From contig JAEETM010000046.1 in NCBI GenBank assembly GCA_016290335.1, forward strand, positions 1 to 26,605: DNA of 26,605 nt, given 5' to 3'. The DNA is from Treponema sp. Its GTDB lineage: Bacteria > Spirochaetota > Spirochaetia > Treponematales > Treponemataceae. A model generated the notes under the pieces. It searched no databases. It worked only from the letters and a program-made list of their open reading frames with translations, and had not been told where the DNA came from. The translations under genes were made by a program, and so were the position numbers. This document shows, in pieces, positions 23,014 through 26,605 of this stretch. The number at the start of each line of letters is the position of its first letter. The first letter of the stretch is position 1.

Positions 23014-23755
23014 GAAGTTTAATCCTGATTGATTTTGACCACCAGCAGGTATTTGAAAAATCAGCATTTCTGGCGGCAACAGAATAATAGGTTATATCTC
23101 CTTTATTTATCTGATTGTCAATTACAGAATGCTGTGAGGCCGGAACCGTAATAGTTTTTTCGCTGATTACGTGTGGTCCGGGGCCTGAATCAGAAGGATA
23201 TAACCTGTAGGAGCATTTTATATCATAATAAGCGGCGTTATCAACTGGGTTCCAGGTTACTTTTATTCCAGTTTTACCGGCAGTATATTCAGCTTTTACA
23301 TTTGCTGGTCTTTGTAGCTCTCCTGCTGGGGCTGGACTGTCTAAGGTTTTAAATTGGGTTGAAACATAGTTACCTGGTTTATATTCAGAAGAAAGAGAGC
23401 AAGCCCTGACATAAACCTTATAAGTTTCGTTCCAGTCAAGGTCTTCCAGGTGAATGTAGGTTTCGGAAGTAGTTATGCTGTATTTATATTCACTTTCCGG
23501 GGAATAATAAAGAACTTCATAATAGATGGAAGTATATTCTTTTTGTGCTGTTACTTTAGTCCAATAAATTGTGGCCTGGTCTGAAGATATGTCATCGGCA
23601 GTAATAGACCAGGGTGATGGAAGATGAGTGGTAGATAAACTTTTTGCAAGCACGGTAAAAAGACAGCTTGTAAAAGACAAAGAAAAAATGAGGAATAATA
23701 TAATTGTTAAGGTTCTTGTTATTTTTCTTTTTATAAACATCTTTTTCATAATCAT
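23003..23755 (-). CDS. Lipoprotein with two fibronectin type III domains
   Basis: The 250-residue protein has a lipoprotein signal ending LSFTSC (Cys31) and two fibronectin-III-like domains: about 45-140 (SPWSITADDISSDQATIYW, with ETYKVYVRAC) and about 147-245 (RPANVKAEYTAGKTGIKVTW, with ITYYSVAARNA). Such domains act as spacers or binding modules on the cell surface. The first ATG (23755) lies five bases after the upstream stop; ATGs at 23749 and 23740 are equally possible, since the SD is weak (GAG). It is followed by the overlapping HAD gene. The first domain is similar in design to those in the upstream gene, so the pair probably arose by duplication. Confidence 0.7.
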   Translation of the reverse strand: MIMKKMFIKRKITRTLTIILFLIFSLSFTSCLFTVLAKSLSTTHLPSPWSITADDISSDQATIYWTKVTAQKEYTSIYYEVLYYSPESEYKYSITTSETYIHLEDLDWNETYKVYVRACSLSSEYKPGNYVSTQFKTLDSPAPAGELQRPANVKAEYTAGKTGIKVTWNPVDNAAYYDIKCSYRLYPSDSGPGPHVISEKTITVPASQHSVIDNQINKGDITYYSVAARNADFSNTCWWSKSIRIKLHEN

Positions 23756-23760
23756 TTAAT

Positions 23761-24822
23761 TTACTCTACACAAATTGAAAAACTGCTTCGTTCAGCTTTT
23801 GAAACCCTAAGATAATAGCTTTTTCCAGTCTGAAAACTGCTAAAATCATCTTTTATAGAATGTTTAACAACAGGATTTTGTAAATCGTCGGAATTAGAAT
23901 TATTTCTTGCATCAAAAGTAATGCCAGAAGCCAATACAGTACCATCCTCTGAAAAAACTGTTATGGAAGCAAACTCCAGGGTTTTTGGCTTTGATGAAAA
24001 AGTGATAAGTCCTTTTTCCGGACTACAAGTAAACCATAAAGAGTCACCTTCGGAATAAAAACACTCTGTAATTGAATTGGTAAGTTTAAAAGCCTTTGCT
24101 TTTGTAAGATTTACAGCCTCTGGAACATATTCTTCGGCCGGGGCTGAAAAAATGCTTGATTGCTGGTCATTAAAGGCTTTTATTTTTATAGAATATCTTT
24201 TTTGGTTATAAAGGTGATAGGCAGTAAAAAAGGATTCTGTGGTCGAGCCAGCCAGATAATAGTCGGTTTCATCTCCATAAGAGGAGATTTTTATGTATAC
24301 ATCATACGAAAGGGCATTTTGAACAGGTTCCCATTCTATGGAAAGTGCGTTTGTATTGTTTTCGGTTGGTTTTACAGACACTTTTTTGGGATAAGCTAAC
24401 GTTACAAGAGGATCTTGTTCTGTTGTAATGGAAACTTCCTCGGAAGATTTGGAATAATAATGAGAATCCAGATTCTTTCTTGTGGCGTTGGCAGTTACAA
24501 TATAGGTATATTTAACTCCCGGTTCGCAAGTTGTGTCGATGTATTTGCGGTTAGAAGGATTTTTGATGGAAAAATACTCTTTTTCATTTATAGAATCTTT
24601 TATGCAGGAACGTGAAATAGAATATTCTTCTGCATCTGTTGATTCTGTCCAGGTGATTATTACAGTTGTTTGTGGAGATGTGGAAGAAAGCTTTAATTTT
24701 ACGATTGGAACAGTTAATTCTGGTTCCGGACGAAAATCGCAGCTGAAAAAAAGAGAAACAACAAACAATAAACCAGTAAAACAAGCTAATACAAAGCTCT
24801 TTTTCATTTTTTTAATCCACAT
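23761..24822 (-). CDS. Lipoprotein with two fibronectin type III domains and a PPC-like C-terminus
   Basis: The protein is about 353 residues, with a lipoprotein signal ending LFFSC (Cys28). Two fibronectin-III-like domains follow (about 40-130: TTVIITWTESTDAEEYSIS; about 140-240: ALSIEWEPVQNALSYDVYI). The C-terminal about 110 residues (VNLTKAKAFKLTNSITECFY, SLWFTCSPEKGLITF, YYLRVSKAERSSFSICVE) resemble bacterial pre-peptidase C-terminal domains. It is probably a surface or periplasmic adhesion or carbohydrate-binding protein. The start is uncertain: the ATG at 24822 has GGAG only two bases away, and the ATG at 24807 (MKKSFVL) has it 17 bases away. It is the first gene of the operon and divergent from the TrmN6-like gene. 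Confidence 0.7.
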   Translation of the reverse strand: MWIKKMKKSFVLACFTGLLFVVSLFFSCDFRPEPELTVPIVKLKLSSTSPQTTVIITWTESTDAEEYSISRSCIKDSINEKEYFSIKNPSNRKYIDTTCEPGVKYTYIVTANATRKNLDSHYYSKSSEEVSITTEQDPLVTLAYPKKVSVKPTENNTNALSIEWEPVQNALSYDVYIKISSYGDETDYYLAGSTTESFFTAYHLYNQKRYSIKIKAFNDQQSSIFSAPAEEYVPEAVNLTKAKAFKLTNSITECFYSEGDSLWFTCSPEKGLITFSSKPKTLEFASITVFSEDGTVLASGITFDARNNSNSDDLQNPVVKHSIKDDFSSFQTGKSYYLRVSKAERSSFSICVE

Positions 24823-24838
24823 AGCTCCTAATAGGAAA

Positions 24839-24867
24839 AGTGTAAAGCTAAATATTTGAAAAAACAA
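24839..24867 (-). promoter_or_regulatory. Promoter of the fibronectin-III operon
   Basis: On the minus strand TTGTTT (24867-24862) and TACACT (24844-24839) are 17 bases apart. Transcription would begin near 24832, ten bases before the ATG at 24822. Confidence 0.5.
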
Positions 24868-24903
24868 TAGGGAAAAAACATTGGGCATATCAGACTGCAT
24901 TTA

Positions 24904-24912
24904 TGCTATAAT
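24904..24912 (+). promoter_or_regulatory. Extended -10 promoter giving a leaderless TrmN6-like mRNA
   Basis: TGCTATAAT (24904-24912) is a perfect extended -10 box. Its expected transcription start, about seven bases downstream, coincides with the ATG at 24920. TTGGGC at 24881 is a weak -35 at 20 bases. Confidence 0.6.
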
Positions 24913-24919
24913 ACCTATT

Positions 24920-25717
24920 ATGGAACAGATTGATACCTTAAAGAATGGCTACAAAATCATTCAGGATACGGAACGCTTTATGTTTGGGATTGATGCGGTT
25001 TTGCTGGCGGATTTTGTGTGCGGTAGTATTAAGAAGCAGGATAAGATTATTGATTTGGGGACTGGGAACGGTATTATTCCGCTGATTTTGAGTGGGCTTT
25101 ATCCTGAGAATGAGTTTGCGGGGCTGGAGATTCAAAAGGAGTCGGCGGAGCTGGCGGCGAGGAGTGTGGAGCTGAACGGCTTGCAGGACAAAATCAGAAT
25201 AATAAAGGGCGATTTGAAAAAGCTTGAGGATTTTACTGCACTTTATGGGCTGGTAAAGCATAGTTTTGAGGTGGTGACTTGTAATCCGCCGTATTCGGTT
25301 GTGGAAAGCGGGAAGCAGAATCCTAAGGAGCCAAAGGCGATTGCGCGGCATGAGGTTTTGTGTACGCTGGAAGATGTTGTGGCTGCTGCAGATTTTCTTT
25401 TAAAGCCGCACGGTAAACTTTTTATGATTCACAGGCCGTACAGGCTGGCGGAAATCTTTGGGGCGCTTTATGCTCATCAGCTGGAGCCAAAAAGAATGAG
25501 ACTGGTGAGTCCTTTTGCGGGGGAGGAGCCGAATATGGTTTTGATTGAGGCTAGGAAAAATGCAAGGCCAAGGCTGAAGATTGAGCCGGAGCTGGCGGTA
25601 TACGAAAAGTGTGATGTTTTGGCTGCAAATGCAACGAATGGAAATGCAACAAGTAAAAATACAAGACAGTATACGCAGCAAGTGCAGGAGATTTACGAAA
25701 GGCAGTCCAGGTGTTGA
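24920..25717 (+). CDS. tRNA1(Val) adenine-37 N6-methyltransferase-like (TrmN6/YfiC family)
   Basis: The 265-residue class I SAM-dependent methyltransferase has the YfiC layout: opening TLKNGYKIIQDTERFMFGIDAVLLADFV, SAM motif DLGTGNG (45-51), the post-I acidic residue in FAGLEIQ, and the catalytic NPPY (122-125), typical of N6-adenine methylation. The ATG at 24920 is chosen because the opening motif starts there and a -10 box lies just upstream; there is no SD. The C-terminal tail (about 235-265, Asn/Gln/Thr-rich) is not conserved in the family. The third codon positions in 25020-25600 are richer in G than in the neighbouring genes. The gene is convergent with the TetR gene, 11 bases apart. 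Confidence 0.85.
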   Translation: MEQIDTLKNGYKIIQDTERFMFGIDAVLLADFVCGSIKKQDKIIDLGTGNGIIPLILSGLYPENEFAGLEIQKESAELAARSVELNGLQDKIRIIKGDLKKLEDFTALYGLVKHSFEVVTCNPPYSVVESGKQNPKEPKAIARHEVLCTLEDVVAAADFLLKPHGKLFMIHRPYRLAEIFGALYAHQLEPKRMRLVSPFAGEEPNMVLIEARKNARPRLKIEPELAVYEKCDVLAANATNGNATSKNTRQYTQQVQEIYERQSRC

Positions 25718-25728
25718 TTCGGCAATCT

Positions 25729-26391
25729 CTACAAAAGTTTTAAGTAACTATCTACCAGTTTGGAAACGCGGGTGAGGGCAGCATCATCGGCTGGAAGCTC
25801 AAAAAGGGTGCCGGTACCGCTTTCAGGGTTCTGGCGGACAGTTTGGGTGCGCTGCGAAAGATAGAGGTTCATCTGTTGCAAAATGAGCGATGCAAGGCTA
25901 TTGGAAAGGTCGGTAATTTCTTTTTCGGTGCGGGCGGCAAGCTTGTTCTGTTCTATAAAGGTGTTGATGATTTTACGAACTTCTTCTGCGATTTTTGCCT
26001 GGTGATTATGAACGATTTCCAGGGCTTTATCATTAAAAAACTGCTCGGAATAAATAAAAACATAAAGATGAAAAGTCGGCTCGGTTTCGAAAAGATTAAA
26101 GTAGCGCGTAATGAGCTTTTTAAAAAGTGTATTTATGGTGATTTTGTTGTTTTTAATGGAATCTAAAGCTTTGTCTGCCAGAAAATTGATTGAAGAAAAC
26201 TCTTTTTCGGCATAGGCAAGGGTAGCAGCGTAAATGGCTTCTTTATTTTCAAAATGATTGTAGAGAGAGGCTTTTTTTATTTCCAGGCTTTCGGCAACAT
26301 CGGCAAGGGAAGTTGCACCAGAGCTTTTTTCAAAGGCAGATGATAAAAATGATTGAACGATTTTTTCTTGTGAAATGTTTTTTCTACTCAT
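25729..26391 (-). CDS. TetR-family transcriptional regulator
   Basis: The 220-residue protein has a TetR HTH domain at about 8-54 (TSLADVAESLEIKKASLYNHFENKEAIYAA is the classic recognition segment), followed by a mostly helical ligand-binding and dimer domain. The start at 26391 is chosen because the earlier in-frame ATG would include the operator region. A perfect palindrome sits between its -35 and -10 boxes, so it probably represses itself. TetR regulators often control an adjacent transporter or enzyme gene; the nearby partial gene on its other side and the TrmN6-like gene are the only candidates seen. Confidence 0.88.
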   Translation of the reverse strand: MSRKNISQEKIVQSFLSSAFEKSSGATSLADVAESLEIKKASLYNHFENKEAIYAATLAYAEKEFSSINFLADKALDSIKNNKITINTLFKKLITRYFNLFETEPTFHLYVFIYSEQFFNDKALEIVHNHQAKIAEEVRKIINTFIEQNKLAARTEKEITDLSNSLASLILQQMNLYLSQRTQTVRQNPESGTGTLFELPADDAALTRVSKLVDSYLKLL

Positions 26392-26397
26392 AATTAA

Positions 26398-26426
26398 ATT
26401 ATCGGTAACTAACATACGTTAGTTAA
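26398..26426 (-). promoter_or_regulatory. TetR promoter with autorepression operator
   Basis: On the minus strand TTAACT (26426-26421) and GATAAT (26403-26398) are 17 bases apart. The palindrome TAACTAAC 26406-26413 / GTTAGTTA 26418-26425 fills the spacer and overlaps the -35 box, as expected for a TetR-type operator. Confidence 0.75.
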
Positions 26427-26430
26427 GTTT

Positions 26431-26463
26431 AAAAAACCCGAGCAGTTATAACTCGGGTTTTTA
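26431..26463 (-). terminator. Intrinsic terminator for the right-hand partial gene
   Basis: AAAAAACCCGAG 26431-26442 and CTCGGGTTTTT 26452-26462 form a strong stem with A and T runs on both sides, so it can work in either direction. On the minus strand it would stop transcription arriving from the right before the TetR promoter. Confidence 0.85.
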
Positions 26464-26472
26464 TATTTTGTC

Positions 26473-26503
26473 ATTCTCGCACTTGATGCGGGAATCTTTT
26501 TTT
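26473..26503 (+). terminator. Second hairpin with T-run
   Basis: ATTCTCGCA 26473-26481 pairs with TGCGGGAAT 26487-26495 (one G-T pair, CTTGA loop), followed by seven T (26497-26503). It fits a terminator on +, or a dispersed short palindrome of the kind common in intergenic DNA. Confidence 0.6.
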
Positions 26504-26516
26504 ATGTGGTGTTTGT

Positions 26517-26605
26517 TTACTGTTTTTCCTGTGCATGAAGTTCATCAGCTAATGTCTGGACTTCTTCTAGTGGCAGACCCACACAACGGGTAGTAGGTTC
26601 TATAG
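26517..26605 (-). CDS. C-terminal end of an unidentified gene (partial)
   Basis: The minus strand is open from the window edge to a TAA at 26519-26517, about 28 codons ending LPLEEVQTLADELHAQEKQ. The charged helical ending looks like real protein, and a terminator follows on the same strand. The family cannot be recognised from this stretch. Confidence 0.5.
   Translation of the reverse strand, partial: IEPTTRCVGLPLEEVQTLADELHAQEKQ

Overview
The window looks like chromosome from a low-to-moderate GC, Gram-negative-type bacterium. A treponeme-like spirochaete is my best guess. This rests on the style of the lipoproteins (lipoboxes ending FTSC, VSC, FFSC), a bacterial-type AspRS, the AT-rich intergenic DNA with clear TATAAT boxes, and several starts without a Shine-Dalgarno (SD) sequence. 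The genus is inference; there is no rRNA or tRNA gene here to settle it.

Left part (1-7644, + strand). A roughly 94-bp tandem array whose units each carry a hairpin precedes a three-gene run: a SEC-C/YchJ-like protein, the 23S rRNA 2'-O-methyltransferase RlmB, and a divergent hemolysin-III/PAQR-like membrane protein with a coiled-coil head. A 235-bp block packed with inverted repeats follows. Then come a large exported glycoside hydrolase with a carbohydrate-binding module set into its barrel, an NfeD-like membrane protein, and an S41-type lipoprotein.

Middle (7645-13962, + strand). A membrane-anchored LuxR-type regulator, a Phd/VapC-type toxin-antitoxin pair, and an AAA ATPase with a DUF234 nuclease-like tail preceded by three exact-length 15-bp repeats. 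Next is aspS, probably with a near-leaderless mRNA and closed by a strong terminator. A duplicated-domain lipoprotein follows; its SD lies inside a long hairpin.

Accessory block (13961-20547, - strand, visibly AT-richer). Two adjacent dynamin-like GTPases (one membrane-associated with all G motifs, one soluble with a degenerate G4) are followed by a protein with UDG-fold-like motifs and two unrecognised proteins. The last three genes share a common promoter/leader design. This is the best candidate in the window for an undescribed system.

Right part (20548-26605). A small exported protein and a DeoR/YafY-type HTH regulator lie on +. A minus-strand operon encodes two fibronectin-III lipoproteins, a HAD phosphatase and a UPF0175 antitoxin, followed by a broken DUF3368 toxin remnant. 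A TrmN6-like methyltransferase with an apparently leaderless start is convergent with a TetR regulator that has an autorepression-type operator. The window ends inside an unidentified minus-strand gene.
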